Translations under genes and position numbers: made by a program
Source: an uncultured Methylobacillus sp.
GTDB taxonomy: Bacteria; Pseudomonadota; Gammaproteobacteria; Burkholderiales; Methylophilaceae
NCBI GenBank assembly: GCA_946478865.1
Contig: CAMLDO010000005.1
Coordinates: forward strand, 1-64,000
Length of the DNA: 64,000 bases
Reading direction: 5' to 3'
In this document: positions 1-8,732 of the stretch, piece after piece
How positions within the stretch are numbered: the first letter of the stretch is position 1
Layout: each line of letters begins with the position of its first letter
Notes under the pieces: model-generated
The model's database searches: none
What the model was told of the DNA's origin: nothing
What the model saw: only the letters and a program-made list of their open reading frames with translations

Positions 1-660
1 TGTGCTCGCGCCGACTATATTCTCGAACAGTTCGGCCCGGATGCAGATAAAGTCGCATTCCTGGTGGACGGCTATGTCGGCGGTCCCGGCATGATCACTA
101 CCGCACGCCGCCAGTACCCGAATCAATACCTGCACTACCACCGCGCCGGCCACGGTGCCGTGACCAGCCCATCCGCCAAGCGCGGTTACACCGCTTTCGT
201 GCTGGCCAAGATGAGCCGTCTGCAAGGTGCTTCCGGCATCCACGTCGGCACCATGGGCTACGGCAAGATGGAAGGCGAGGGCGACGACAAGATCATCGCC
301 TACATGATCGAGCGCGACGAGTGCCAAGGCCCGGTCTATTACCAAAAGTGGTACGGCATGAAGCCGACCACCCCGATCATCTCCGGCGGCATGAACGCGC
401 TGCGTCTGCCCGGTTTCTTCGAAAACCTGGGCCACGGCAATGTCATCAACACGGCCGGCGGCGGCTCCTACGGCCACATCGACAGCCCGGCAGCCGGTGC
501 GATTTCGCTGCGCCAATCCTACGAGTGCTGGAAGGCGGGTGCTGATCCGATCGAGTTCGCCAAGGAGCACAAGGAGTTTGCCCGCGCGTTCGAGTCTTTC
601 CCCAAGGATGCGGACAAGCTGTTCCCGGGATGGCGCGAAAAGCTGGGCGTGCACAAGTAA
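1..660 (+). CDS. cbbM: RuBisCO form II large subunit, 5' truncated
   Basis: C-terminal part of form II ribulose-1,5-bisphosphate carboxylase/oxygenase, the CO2-fixing enzyme of the Calvin cycle. The reading frame is open from base 1, so the start lies outside the window. Visible active-site elements are the HRAGHGA segment, the loop-6 stretch [10 protein letters not shown] with the catalytic lysine, the [12 protein letters not shown] phosphate-binding segment and TAGGG. The sequence follows form II rather than form I, and ends at LGVHK, as usual for CbbM. No small-subunit gene follows, which fits form II. cbbQ and cbbO lie downstream on the same strand, as in many sulfur- and iron-oxidising betaproteobacteria. 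Identification is very secure. Confidence 0.97.
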   Translation, partial: CARADYILEQFGPDADKVAFLVDGYVGGPGMITTARRQYPNQYLHYHRAGHGAVTSPSAKRGYTAFVLAKMSRLQGASGIHVGTMGYGKMEGEGDDKIIAYMIERDECQGPVYYQKWYGMKPTTPIISGGMNALRLPGFFENLGHGNVINTAGGGSYGHIDSPAAGAISLRQSYECWKAGADPIEFAKEHKEFARAFESFPKDADKLFPGWREKLGVHK

Positions 661-764
661 TTCCGGGCGCTTTCAATCCAATACTGCGTTGCAGGAGGCT
701 TGCGTACTAAACGTACTGTCCGCGCCTCCTGCGCCTTGTCCTGGATCGAAATCATCCCGGAATT
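659..764. repeat. Long imperfect inverted repeat after cbbM
   Basis: Nested inverted arms flank a central loop: AATTCCGGG (659-667) pairs with CCCGGAATT (756-764), TTTCAATCCA (671-680) pairs with 742-751 with one mismatch, and GCAGGAGGC (691-699) pairs with GCCTCCTGC (724-732). The apex holds two GTAC blocks (704-707, 713-716). A smaller hairpin, TTCCAAA/TTTGGAA, follows at 764-784. The element lies between the cbbM stop and a normal intrinsic terminator, so it is not needed for termination. It resembles a REP/MITE-type dispersed palindrome or an mRNA-stabilising 3' structure. I saw no second copy in the window. Confidence 0.55.
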
Positions 765-788
765 TCCAAACCAGAAATTTGGAATGAA

Positions 789-822
789 AGCCCCTGCCTT
801 GGCAACTTGCAGGGGCTTTTTT
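789..822 (+). terminator. Intrinsic terminator after cbbM
   Basis: A 9-bp perfect stem, AGCCCCTGC (789-797) with GCAGGGGCT (809-817), is followed by a T-run to 822. It separates cbbM from cbbQ, so cbbQO is probably made by read-through or its own promoter, at lower level than RuBisCO. Confidence 0.85.
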
Positions 823-853
823 CCAGACATTATCGAACTTGACCGAGACGACC

Positions 854-1666
854 ATGAGCCAGACTTTTGACATCGATCAATACCGCATCAAAGACGAGCC
901 TTATTACCAGCCGCAATCCAACGAGGTCGATCTGTACCAGGCCGCCTACAGGTCGCGCCTGCCGGTAATGCTGAAAGGTCCCACCGGTTGCGGCAAGTCG
1001 CGTTTCGTCGAGCACATGGCATGGAAGCTGGGCAAGCCGCTGATTACCGTGGCCTGCAACGAGGACATGACCGCTTCCGATCTGGTCGGGCGTTACTTGC
1101 TGGATGCTGGCGGTACGCGCTGGCTGGATGGTCCGCTGACGCTGGCGGCGCGTTATGGCGCGATCTGCTATCTGGACGAGGTGGTCGAGGCGCGGCAGGA
1201 CACTACGGTGGTGATCCATCCGCTGACCGACCATCGCCGCACGCTGCCGCTCGACAAAAAGGGCGAGCTGGTCGCGGCGCATCCCGATTTTCAATTGGTG
1301 ATTTCCTACAATCCTGGCTACCAGAGCCTGATGAAGGATTTGAAGCAGTCCACTCGCCAGCGCTTCACCGGCTTCGATTTCGATTACCCGCCTGCTGAGC
1401 TGGAGACGGAAATCCTGGCCAGGGAAACCGGGCTGGACGGCGAAACTGCGGGCAAGCTGGTGAAGATCGGTCTTGCGGCACGCAATCTCAAGGGGCATGG
1501 CTTGGTGGAAGGCATTTCCACCCGTCTGCTGGTATACGCCGCCACGCTGATCAAGGATGGTGTTGCGCCGCTGGATGCCTGCCGCATGGCGTTGGCGCGG
1601 CCGATCACGGACGATGCCGACATCCGCGCCACGCTGGATCACGCCATCGACGCCATTTTCGCGTAA
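854..1666 (+). CDS. cbbQ: CbbQ, MoxR-family AAA+ RuBisCO activase ATPase
   Basis: 270-aa AAA+ ATPase of the MoxR family that, with CbbO, remodels inhibited RuBisCO and releases bound sugar phosphates. Walker A is GPTGCGKS (residues 42-49). Walker B-type ICYLDEV lies near residue 105, followed by sensor and arginine-finger regions ([11 protein letters not shown]). The length matches the family. A TTG fifteen bases upstream is in frame, but the ATG at 854 gives the normal CbbQ N-terminus ([12 protein letters not shown]). It lies between cbbM and cbbO, the typical cbbLS/M-Q-O arrangement. The role is known for the family and strongly supported here by context. Confidence 0.96.
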   Translation: MSQTFDIDQYRIKDEPYYQPQSNEVDLYQAAYRSRLPVMLKGPTGCGKSRFVEHMAWKLGKPLITVACNEDMTASDLVGRYLLDAGGTRWLDGPLTLAARYGAICYLDEVVEARQDTTVVIHPLTDHRRTLPLDKKGELVAAHPDFQLVISYNPGYQSLMKDLKQSTRQRFTGFDFDYPPAELETEILARETGLDGETAGKLVKIGLAARNLKGHGLVEGISTRLLVYAATLIKDGVAPLDACRMALARPITDDADIRATLDHAIDAIFA

Positions 1667-1689
1667 GCGCTTACTCCTCGCAGCCTTTC

Positions 1690-3957
1690 ATGACCCATCC
1701 TGCCCAGCCTGCATTCGACGAAGAGTTGCAGCCCTATTGGGAGCAGCTCAATAACGGTTTTCCGCAGGTGCGCGAGGTCTTCGCCGATTGTATGGCAGAG
1801 TCGCTCAAGCGACTGACGCCGGAAGGTGTGCAGGCCTATCTCGAGGAGGCGCATTTCCTCGGGCGCATGGGGCGTGGTGCCGAGCCTATCCTGATTTTTC
1901 TCGAAGAATGGCCGTCAATCGCCATCGTGCTTGGCGAATCGGCGTTGCCGGCGATTTCTGGCGCGATCCGCGCGATGTTCAAATCGCCCAATGGCAACGC
2001 GATTGCACCTTTCCTGCAATCCCTTTCTGCCGTTGCCCGGCGCCTGCACTCGCAGTCTGAAATCGAGGCTTATCTGGCCCTGGTAGTCGATTTCATGCGG
2101 CGCACATCCAGCTCGATCCACGGTAATCAGGCCACGATCCCCAGTCCGGGTTTGCCGGAGTTCTTCGCCCAGGCGCCGTTTCTTGTCAGCCAGCTATCGC
2201 TCGGGGGAATGAAGAGCTGGGTGGAATACGGGATACGCAATTACCGTACGCATCCCGAACGCCAGCGCGATTATTTCAGTCTGCAATCGGCCGATAGCCG
2301 GGCGATGCTGCAGCGGGAACGCCATGGAACCTTGCTGGCCGACCACGAGCGGCAACTCGATCTGTATCTCCGCAGCCTGTGGCGCGACAGCGATCATTTC
2401 GTGCCGTACTCCACCGCCTTTGATGAGTTGCGCAAGCCGGTACCGTATTACGACGCGCTCGGCATACGCCTGCCTGATGTTTATGACGATGACCGGGGCG
2501 TGAGCGGGCTGGATCGTTACCGCGCCGCGCTGGCGCATATGGCGGCCCACCGCCGCTGGACGACGCCGATCTTCGCCGACAACTACAGCCCATTCCAGCG
2601 CATGGCTATCGAATGCCTGGAGGACAGCCGCATCGAATATCTGGCCATGCGCGAATATCCGGGCCTGCGCCGTTTGTTCCTGGCGCTGCATCCGATTCCG
2701 ATTGAAGAGGCATGTGATCCTGAACGCATATCGGCGGTGCGCCATCGGCTGGCGATGCTGTCGCGTGCCATTCTTGATGATGGGCATGGCTACCGCAACC
2801 CGGATGTGATCGAGTTTGCCGCGCGTTTTCATTCCATGATGGCTGCCGGCGACCCCGGCACGCAGGCCATCGCCGATCTGGCTATTGCGTTCGGCGCCCG
2901 CACGCGCCGCCAGAGCGACCAGTTGCCCAATGTGTTTTTCGACAACACTGAAGTCGATTATCGCGACGATAACCGCCATCTGTGGCGCTATTACGAAGAT
3001 AGCGACGACGAGGAGCAGTTCGAGCAGCAACGTCAGACAGTCGCCGAAGAAACAGCCAACAGCCTGCCGCCGCGTCATTACGACGAATGGGACTATCAGA
3101 GCCAAAGCTATCGCCCGGATTGGGCCAGCGTTTACGAGGCCTTGCATCCGGCAGGAAACGCATCGGACATCGACCGCCTGCTGGAAAAACACGCAGCGCT
3201 CGCCAAACGCCTGCAGCGCATCCTCGACCTGCTCAAGCCGCAGAACAAGGTGCGCATCCGCTATCAGGAGGAGGGGAGCGAACTCGACCTGGATGTGGCG
3301 GTGCGTTCTCTGATCGACTACAAGAGCGGCGCCGCGCCCGACCCGCGTATCAACATGAGTCACCGCAACGACGGCCGCGACATTGCCGTCATGCTGCTGT
3401 TGGATTTATCCGAGTCGCTCAACGAAACCGTCAGCGGCACCGGCCAGACCTTGCTGGAACTGAGCCGCGAGGCCGTCACGCTGCTGGGCTGGGCGATCGA
3501 ACAGCTGGGCGACAGGTTTGCAATTGCCGGTTTCCATTCCAATACCCGTCACGAGGTGCGCTACCTGCATATCAAGGGGTATGGGGAAGTCTGGGACGAA
3601 GCGGTCAAGGGGCGCCTTGCTGCGATGCAGGCGGGCTATTCGACCCGCATGGGCGCCGCGATGCGCCACGCCGCCCATATGCTGGAGCATCGCAAGGCCG
3701 ACAAGAAACTGATGCTGATCCTCACCGACGGCGAACCGTCCGACGTGGATATCTCCGACAGCCGGCTGTTGATCGAGGATGCGCGCAAGGCAGTGCAGGA
3801 ACTGGACGAGCAGGGAATCTACACTTATTGCATCAATCTGGACCCGAAGGCGGACGAGTATGTGGCCGATATTTTCGGCAATGCCTATACGGTCATTGAT
3901 CAGGTAGAGCGGCTGCCGGAGAAGCTGCCGCAGGTGTTTCTGGCGCTGACGAAGTAG
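1690..3957 (+). CDS. cbbO: CbbO, von Willebrand factor A RuBisCO activase adaptor
   Basis: 755-aa partner of CbbQ. The long N-terminal part is the CbbO/NorD-like region. The C-terminal third is a von Willebrand factor A domain with a MIDAS motif, DLSES, at about residues 572-576, plus the later TDGEPSD segment. In the known Q2O1 complex, CbbO binds the CbbQ hexamer and docks on RuBisCO through the vWA domain. The gene starts 23 bp after cbbQ, so the two are co-transcribed. An acidic stretch (EDSDDEEQFEQQ) near residue 440 is typical of the NorD/CbbO linker. The length is normal and no defect is seen. Confidence 0.95.
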   Translation: MTHPAQPAFDEELQPYWEQLNNGFPQVREVFADCMAESLKRLTPEGVQAYLEEAHFLGRMGRGAEPILIFLEEWPSIAIVLGESALPAISGAIRAMFKSPNGNAIAPFLQSLSAVARRLHSQSEIEAYLALVVDFMRRTSSSIHGNQATIPSPGLPEFFAQAPFLVSQLSLGGMKSWVEYGIRNYRTHPERQRDYFSLQSADSRAMLQRERHGTLLADHERQLDLYLRSLWRDSDHFVPYSTAFDELRKPVPYYDALGIRLPDVYDDDRGVSGLDRYRAALAHMAAHRRWTTPIFADNYSPFQRMAIECLEDSRIEYLAMREYPGLRRLFLALHPIPIEEACDPERISAVRHRLAMLSRAILDDGHGYRNPDVIEFAARFHSMMAAGDPGTQAIADLAIAFGARTRRQSDQLPNVFFDNTEVDYRDDNRHLWRYYEDSDDEEQFEQQRQTVAEETANSLPPRHYDEWDYQSQSYRPDWASVYEALHPAGNASDIDRLLEKHAALAKRLQRILDLLKPQNKVRIRYQEEGSELDLDVAVRSLIDYKSGAAPDPRINMSHRNDGRDIAVMLLLDLSESLNETVSGTGQTLLELSREAVTLLGWAIEQLGDRFAIAGFHSNTRHEVRYLHIKGYGEVWDEAVKGRLAAMQAGYSTRMGAAMRHAAHMLEHRKADKKLMLILTDGEPSDVDISDSRLLIEDARKAVQELDEQGIYTYCINLDPKADEYVADIFGNAYTVIDQVERLPEKLPQVFLALTK

Positions 3958-3993
3958 CGGGAGTATCCGGGAGCCGGAGACTCCCGGGGAACA

Positions 3994-4335
3994 TCAAACC
4001 TTCTTCAGAAACTCTGCCTTCAGCATGAAGTTGCCTGCGTCCATCTTGCAATCCACGCCGTGATCGCCGCCGACGAGGCGGATGCTCTTGACCTTGGTGC
4101 CTTGTTTCAGGGTGACGGAAGAGCCCTTCACCTTGAGATCCTTGATCAGCACGACCGAGTCGCCGTCTTTCAGCACATTGCCGTTGGCATCCTTGATGAC
4201 CAGGGCATCGTCATCCTCGGCTGCCGGGGCGGAATCCATGGGCCATTCATAGCCGCAGTCCGCGCAAACGTAGTTGGTGCCGTCAGGGTAGGTGTTTTCA
4301 AGCGTGCATTGGGGGCAGGCGGGAATTGCGGACAT
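3994..4335 (-). CDS. yjdM: PhnA/YjdM-family zinc-ribbon protein
   Basis: 113-aa protein of the PhnA (YjdM) family. The N-terminus carries a zinc ribbon with two CxxC knuckles (Cys7/Cys10 and Cys24/Cys27). The C-terminal PhnA domain contains the [15 protein letters not shown] motif. Despite the old name alkylphosphonate utilisation protein, the family's function is not firmly established, and there are no phosphonate genes nearby. It is convergent with cbbO and divergent from purC, so it is probably a single-gene unit. A short GC-rich inverted repeat (3958-3964/3980-3986) sits between it and cbbO without a T-run. Confidence 0.9.
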   Translation of the reverse strand: MSAIPACPQCTLENTYPDGTNYVCADCGYEWPMDSAPAAEDDDALVIKDANGNVLKDGDSVVLIKDLKVKGSSVTLKQGTKVKSIRLVGGDHGVDCKMDAGNFMLKAEFLKKV

Positions 4336-4481
4336 TTTTCCTCTTTCGTGTCATGGCTTTTACAGGCCGAATTATACGCCGGCATGGGCATGGAATTCAC
4401 AATGTGAATGAAACTCGGCTTTTCATGCGGCTCCTGAAAAGCGATAATTCGAGTCTTTTCAAGTTTTTGCCCGGGAACGCA

Positions 4482-5378
4482 ATGACACAACCCTTACTGC
4501 AATCCAGCATCCGGAGCTTGCCGCTGATCAACCAGGGCAAGGTGCGCGATATCTACGATATCGATGCGGACAAGATGCTGATCGTGACGACAGATCGTCT
4601 GTCGGCCTTCGACGTGGTGTTGCCGACGGCGATCCCCGGCAAGGGCGCGGTACTGACGCAAGTCGCGAATTTCTGGTTCGACCGCCTCAAGGGCATTATC
4701 CCCAACCATCTCACTGGCATCGATCCGACGACCGTCGTGAACGAAGACGAGCGGGAGCAGGTAGTGGGTCGCGGGATCGTGGTGCGCAAGCTCAAGCCGC
4801 TGCCGATCGAGGCAGTTGTGCGTGGATACATCGTGGGCGGCGGCTGGAAGGAATATCAGAAAGCCGGTTCGGTGTGCGGGATTCCGTTGCCGGCTGGTTT
4901 GCAGGAAGCCTCCCGACTGCCGGAGCCGATTTTCACGCCTTCCACCAAAGCCGAAGTCGGCGCGCACGACGAGAACATCACGTTCGAGAAGGCCAGCGAG
5001 CTGCTGGGATCGGAACTGGCCATCCAAGTGCGCGACGTCGCAATTCGGTTGTATAAGGCGGCTGCGGAGTATGCGCTTACCAAGGGCATCATCATCGCTG
5101 ACACCAAGTTCGAATTCGGCCTGGATGATGCGGGCAAGCTGTACCTCATCGACGAAGCACTGACCCCGGATTCCTCGCGTTTCTGGCCGGCCGACCAGTA
5201 TCAGGTCGGCAGCAATCCTCCCAGCTACGACAAGCAGTTCGTGCGCGACTGGCTGGAAGCTTCCGGCTGGAACAAGAAAGCACCCGGCCCTGAGCTGCCG
5301 CCCGAAGTGGCCGCCAGGACCGGCGAGAAATACCGCGAAGCGCTCAAGCAGCTGACAGGCCGCGACCTCGAAAGCTGA
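4482..5378 (+). CDS. purC: SAICAR synthetase
   Basis: 298-aa phosphoribosylaminoimidazole-succinocarboxamide synthase, which joins CAIR and aspartate in purine biosynthesis using ATP. Diagnostic segments are [12 protein letters not shown] near the N-terminus, the nucleotide-binding [23 protein letters not shown], and the [13 protein letters not shown] signature. An in-frame ORF extends further upstream, but the ATG at 4482 gives the conserved N-terminus ([20 protein letters not shown]) and the length of the longer, yeast-like PurC group. It is followed after 3 bp by the YkvA-like gene, suggesting a purC-ykvA-can operon. Confidence 0.96.
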   Translation: MTQPLLQSSIRSLPLINQGKVRDIYDIDADKMLIVTTDRLSAFDVVLPTAIPGKGAVLTQVANFWFDRLKGIIPNHLTGIDPTTVVNEDEREQVVGRGIVVRKLKPLPIEAVVRGYIVGGGWKEYQKAGSVCGIPLPAGLQEASRLPEPIFTPSTKAEVGAHDENITFEKASELLGSELAIQVRDVAIRLYKAAAEYALTKGIIIADTKFEFGLDDAGKLYLIDEALTPDSSRFWPADQYQVGSNPPSYDKQFVRDWLEASGWNKKAPGPELPPEVAARTGEKYREALKQLTGRDLES

Positions 5379-5381
5379 AGC

Positions 5382-5663
5382 ATGGGCGTGTTGCGCGACA
5401 CAGCGGCGAAGCTCAAGAAAGAGTTCGCCGTCTACCGGCTCGTATTGAAACACCCCGAAACGCCGCTATTGGCAAAAATCCTGCTCGGGCTGGCCGTGGG
5501 CTACATCCTGCTGCCGTTCGACCTGATCCCGGATTTCATTCCGGTGATTGGCCACCTCGACGATCTGGTGATCGTGCCGGCACTGGTTTACGCCGCGCTC
5601 AAGCTGATCCCGCCGCATATCGTCGAATCCTGCAGACAAGAATTGGAGAACCAGCATGGATGA
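5382..5663 (+). CDS. YkvA/DUF1232-family small membrane protein
   Basis: 93-aa protein with the DUF1232 (YkvA) signature: one or two hydrophobic helices around residues 28-50 containing the LLPFDLIPDFIPVIGHLDDLVI motif type, and a second hydrophobic stretch after it. It begins 3 bp after purC and overlaps the carbonic anhydrase start by 8 bp, so it is almost certainly translated from the same mRNA. The family's function is unknown. Identification of the family is secure from the IPDxIPxxGxLDD core. Confidence 0.9.
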   Translation: MGVLRDTAAKLKKEFAVYRLVLKHPETPLLAKILLGLAVGYILLPFDLIPDFIPVIGHLDDLVIVPALVYAALKLIPPHIVESCRQELENQHG

Positions 5664-6288
5664 CATCAAGAAATTCATCGACGGATTCAAGCGCTTTCAG
5701 GACAACTATTTCGGTACCAACAAGGCGCTGTTCAAGACGCTGAAGCAGGGCCAGAACCCCAGCACGCTGGTGATCGCCTGCTCCGATTCGCGCGTGGACC
5801 CTGCCATTCTGACCAATTGCGAGCCCGGGGAGATGTTCGTGGTGCGCAACGTGGCCAATCTGGTTCCGCCGTACGAAAAAGGCGCCGGTCTTCACGGTGT
5901 CTCGACGGCGCTGGAGTTCGGCGTGCGCTCGCTCGAAGTCGAACACATCATCGTACTGGGCCATCGCAAGTGCGGGGGTATCCGCGCCTTGATGCAGGAC
6001 GGTACGCCCGAGTCCAAAGGCGAATTCATCGGTAATTGGGTGAACATCGCTTCGCGTGCCAAGGAGCGCGTGCTCTCCGATCTGCCCGGTGCAAATGCCG
6101 ACGAGCAGGTGTGCGCCTGCGAAGAGCAATCCATCCTCGTTTCGCTGGAAAACCTCATGACTTTCCCCTGGCTCAAGGAGCGTGTCGAACAGGGCAAGCT
6201 GACGCTGCATGGCTGGCTGTTCGATCTCGAGCACGGAAAGCTGGTGGCTTACGATCCGGACGAAGGCGGCTTCAAGTCTTTGACCTAG
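5656..6288 (+). CDS. Beta-class carbonic anhydrase
   Basis: 210-aa beta-carbonic anhydrase interconverting CO2 and bicarbonate. Zinc ligands are visible as Cys42 (ACSDSRV), His103 and Cys106 (GHRKCGG), with the catalytic Asp44/Arg46 dyad. There is no signal peptide, so it is cytoplasmic. It overlaps the upstream ykvA-like gene by 8 bp, and its stop overlaps the convergent LysR gene by 4 bp. Closeness to cbbMQO suggests a role in CO2 supply or bicarbonate use during autotrophy, although its operon partner purC also uses bicarbonate-derived chemistry. The length is normal. Confidence 0.95.
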   Translation: MDDIKKFIDGFKRFQDNYFGTNKALFKTLKQGQNPSTLVIACSDSRVDPAILTNCEPGEMFVVRNVANLVPPYEKGAGLHGVSTALEFGVRSLEVEHIIVLGHRKCGGIRALMQDGTPESKGEFIGNWVNIASRAKERVLSDLPGANADEQVCACEEQSILVSLENLMTFPWLKERVEQGKLTLHGWLFDLEHGKLVAYDPDEGGFKSLT

Positions 6289-7175
6289 AGAAACAACTCC
6301 TGCCGCGCCGCCTCGCTGATGGCGATGACGGCAGGATGCGACAATCGCCGCTCCACTGAAATGGCGTAAAAGCTTTCGGTAATATCTTTGGTGGCGCCGA
6401 TTGCCACGACTCCGTATTGTTCTTGTATCTGGTCCGCAATTGCACTGGGCGCTGAGAAGATACCCGCGCCGGCCTGACCGAAAGCGGCCATGAGTGCGCC
6501 GTCGTCGAACTCTCCAGTGATATGCGGACGGATGCGGTTCTGATCGAACCAGCGGATCAGTTTCGGCCGTACGGCCACATCATCCCCCGGAAGCAGCAGC
6601 GGGGCACCGTTCATCCTTTTGGGAAACTCACCCGGAAACTCCTTCGCCAGTTCGAGCGTTGCAAAGAAAGTAAGTCCGCACTCACCTAGTAGGTGGTTGA
6701 ATGCCTTGACGTCGATGCGCGGCGGCATCGGACTGTCGGCGATCACGATATCGAGCTGGTGAATCGCCAGTTCGCCCATGAGCCCCGCGACCTTGCCTTC
6801 GCGGCAGACGATGCGGGAATTTTCCGGCTGGCGCAGCGCCGGCTCGATGAGTTTGTAAGCGAGGGCCTTGGGAACAGCATCCGAAACCCCTACGCGAAAC
6901 TGCAGCGGGCGTCCGCCGGGGCTATGACGCAGCACCTCTTCGAGCTCTTTCCCCAGCGTGAATATTTCTTCCGCATAACCCAGCACGGTACGGCCCGCAT
7001 CGGTAAGGGTGAGGCGCCGGCGCGAACGATCGAACAGGGTTTCGGCGAGCACATCCTCGAACAGGCTCAGCTGACCGCTGATGGTCTGCGGTGTGAGATG
7101 CAACTGCTCGCTCGCTCGCGTGATGCTGCCTGCTTTTGCGACAGTCCAGAAATAGTAGAGATGCTTGTAATTCAT
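6285..7175 (-). CDS. LysR-family regulator, NhaR-like
   Basis: 296-aa LysR-type transcriptional regulator. The N-terminal winged helix-turn-helix (residues 1-60, MNYKHLYYFWTVAKAGSITRAS start) has the form seen in NhaR, the activator of Na+/H+ antiporter genes; the rest is a periplasmic-binding-protein-like effector domain. It is divergent from the UPF0114 gene at 7310, with a TCGAATAT-N10-ATATTCGA palindrome between them that is a likely operator. Its 3' end overlaps the convergent carbonic anhydrase by 4 bp. The ligand is unknown, and no nhaA is visible. Confidence 0.9.
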   Translation of the reverse strand: MNYKHLYYFWTVAKAGSITRASEQLHLTPQTISGQLSLFEDVLAETLFDRSRRRLTLTDAGRTVLGYAEEIFTLGKELEEVLRHSPGGRPLQFRVGVSDAVPKALAYKLIEPALRQPENSRIVCREGKVAGLMGELAIHQLDIVIADSPMPPRIDVKAFNHLLGECGLTFFATLELAKEFPGEFPKRMNGAPLLLPGDDVAVRPKLIRWFDQNRIRPHITGEFDDGALMAAFGQAGAGIFSAPSAIADQIQEQYGVVAIGATKDITESFYAISVERRLSHPAVIAISEAARQELFL

Positions 7176-7194
7176 CTTTTTTTCTTCGGTTTAA

Positions 7195-7220
7195 TCGAAT
7201 ATTGAATAAATTATATTCGA
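7195..7220. promoter_or_regulatory. Palindromic LysR-type operator candidate
   Basis: Perfect 8-bp arms TCGAATAT (7195-7202) and ATATTCGA (7213-7220) are separated by 10 bp in an AT-rich patch between the divergent LysR regulator (start 7175) and the UPF0114 gene (start 7310). Position and dyad spacing fit an autoregulatory LysR recognition site. Confidence 0.6.
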
Positions 7221-7309
7221 ATTTTATGGAACAAGGTCCAGAGCTAGAATCGCATTTGTCTTAAAAGGAATCGCAGCATCATGCTGCAGCGGAAACTAAG
7301 GAGTGGTGC

Positions 7310-7825
7310 ATGGAAAAACTGGAAAACTGGCTCGAACGGCTACTGTTCGGCAGCCGCTGGCTGCTCGCGCCCTTCTATCTGGGGCTGGTGGGCGCAGTGG
7401 TCGTGCTGCTCTGGTACTTCGGCGTGGAGTTCGCGCACCTCGTTCACATGCTGATTTCGGGCGAGGGCAGTGTCGTGGTTGGGGTGCTGTCGCTGGTCGA
7501 TCTCGTGCTGGTCGCGAACCTGCTCATGATCATCATTTTTGCCGGATACGAAAACTTCGTGTCCAAGATTAATACCGGCGACCACGAGGATCGTCCCGAC
7601 TGGATGGGGCACGTGGATTTCTCCGACCTCAAGATGAAGCTCATCGGCTCCATCATCGCGATCTCGGGGATCGAACTGCTCAAGGCCTTCGTCAATGTGG
7701 GCAGCCTCTCGCATGAACAGCTGGCTTGGAAGGTCGGCATCCATCTGACCTTCGTCGTCTCCGGGTTGATGTTCGCCGTCATGGACAAGCTGGGCGAACA
7801 CAAGAAGCACGGCGCGGGCAGTTGA
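7310..7825 (+). CDS. UPF0114/TIGR00645 (YqhA-like) membrane protein
   Basis: 171-aa integral membrane protein of the TIGR00645/UPF0114 (YqhA) family. It has about four hydrophobic helices (around residues 20-42, 58-80, 104-125, 140-158) and the conserved ENFVSKI and DWMGHVDFSDLKMKL segments between helices 2 and 3. The function is unknown. It is divergent from the NhaR-like regulator and 27 bp ahead of htpX, so it may be controlled by that regulator and co-transcribed with htpX and terC. The start has a usable SD (AAGGAG about 9 bp before ATG). Confidence 0.92.
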   Translation: MEKLENWLERLLFGSRWLLAPFYLGLVGAVVVLLWYFGVEFAHLVHMLISGEGSVVVGVLSLVDLVLVANLLMIIIFAGYENFVSKINTGDHEDRPDWMGHVDFSDLKMKLIGSIIAISGIELLKAFVNVGSLSHEQLAWKVGIHLTFVVSGLMFAVMDKLGEHKKHGAGS

Positions 7826-7852
7826 CGCGCCATTATCAGAAAGGAAAACATC

Positions 7853-8728
7853 ATGAAACGCATATTCCTGTTCCTGGCGACCAACTTCGCCATTGTGCTG
7901 GTGCTGTCGGTGACGATGCGCCTGCTGGGGGTCGAGCCTTATCTCAACGCGCAGGGCCTGAACCTGGGCTCGCTGTTGGTCTTCGCTGCTGTCATGGGTA
8001 TGGGCGGTTCGTTCATCTCGTTGGCAATTTCCAAGTGGATGGCCAAGAGGTCGGTGGGCGCGGTAGTGATCGAAACGCCTGCCAACGAGGCCGAGCGCTG
8101 GCTGGTCGATACTGTGCGCCGCCAGGCTCAGCAGGCGGGGATCGGCATGCCGGAAGTGGCGATCTACAATTCGCCCGACGTGAACGCCTTCGCGACCGGC
8201 ATGAACAAGAACAACGCACTGGTGGCGGTTTCCACCGGCCTGCTGCAGTCGATGTCGCGCGATGAAGCCGAGGCCGTGCTGGGGCACGAGGTGTCGCACG
8301 TGGCTAATGGCGACATGGTGACGCTGGCGCTGATTCAGGGCGTGGTGAATACCTTCGTGATCTTCCTGTCGCGCGTGATCGGTTACCTGGTGGACAAGAT
8401 CGTGTTCAAGACCGAGCGCGGCAACGGTCCGGCTTTCTTCGTGACCATGATCGTCGCGGAAATGGTGCTGGGCATTCTCGCTTCCATCATCGTGATGTGG
8501 TTCTCGCGCCAGCGCGAATTCCGTGCGGACCGCGGCGGTGCCAGCCTGGCTGGTCGCCAGAAGATGATCTCTGCGTTGGAACGGCTGGGTCGCGTGCATG
8601 CCGAACCGCTGCCGGACAAGATGGCGGCTTTCGGCATTAGTGGTCACGTGGCTGGCGGCCTCAAGCGCCTGTTCATGACGCACCCGCCGCTGGAAGAGCG
8701 TATCGCGGCATTGAAGGCGGAAGGCTGA
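7853..8728 (+). CDS. htpX: Membrane zinc metalloprotease HtpX
   Basis: 291-aa M48-family inner-membrane protease involved in membrane-protein quality control. Two N-terminal transmembrane helices are followed by the catalytic HEVSH motif (His145, Glu146, His149). Two more hydrophobic segments follow, and the third zinc ligand lies in EFRADRGG near residue 222. The length equals typical HtpX (about 290 aa). It is preceded by an SD (AAAGGAAA) and followed 4 bp later by the TerC gene, suggesting a short envelope-stress operon. Confidence 0.96.
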   Translation: MKRIFLFLATNFAIVLVLSVTMRLLGVEPYLNAQGLNLGSLLVFAAVMGMGGSFISLAISKWMAKRSVGAVVIETPANEAERWLVDTVRRQAQQAGIGMPEVAIYNSPDVNAFATGMNKNNALVAVSTGLLQSMSRDEAEAVLGHEVSHVANGDMVTLALIQGVVNTFVIFLSRVIGYLVDKIVFKTERGNGPAFFVTMIVAEMVLGILASIIVMWFSRQREFRADRGGASLAGRQKMISALERLGRVHAEPLPDKMAAFGISGHVAGGLKRLFMTHPPLEERIAALKAEG

Positions 8729-8732
8729 TCAC

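Noticed and set aside
3958..3986. GC-rich inverted repeat between cbbO and the PhnA-like gene as a terminator
   Set aside because: No T-run on either strand; left as a mention in the neighbouring gene entry.
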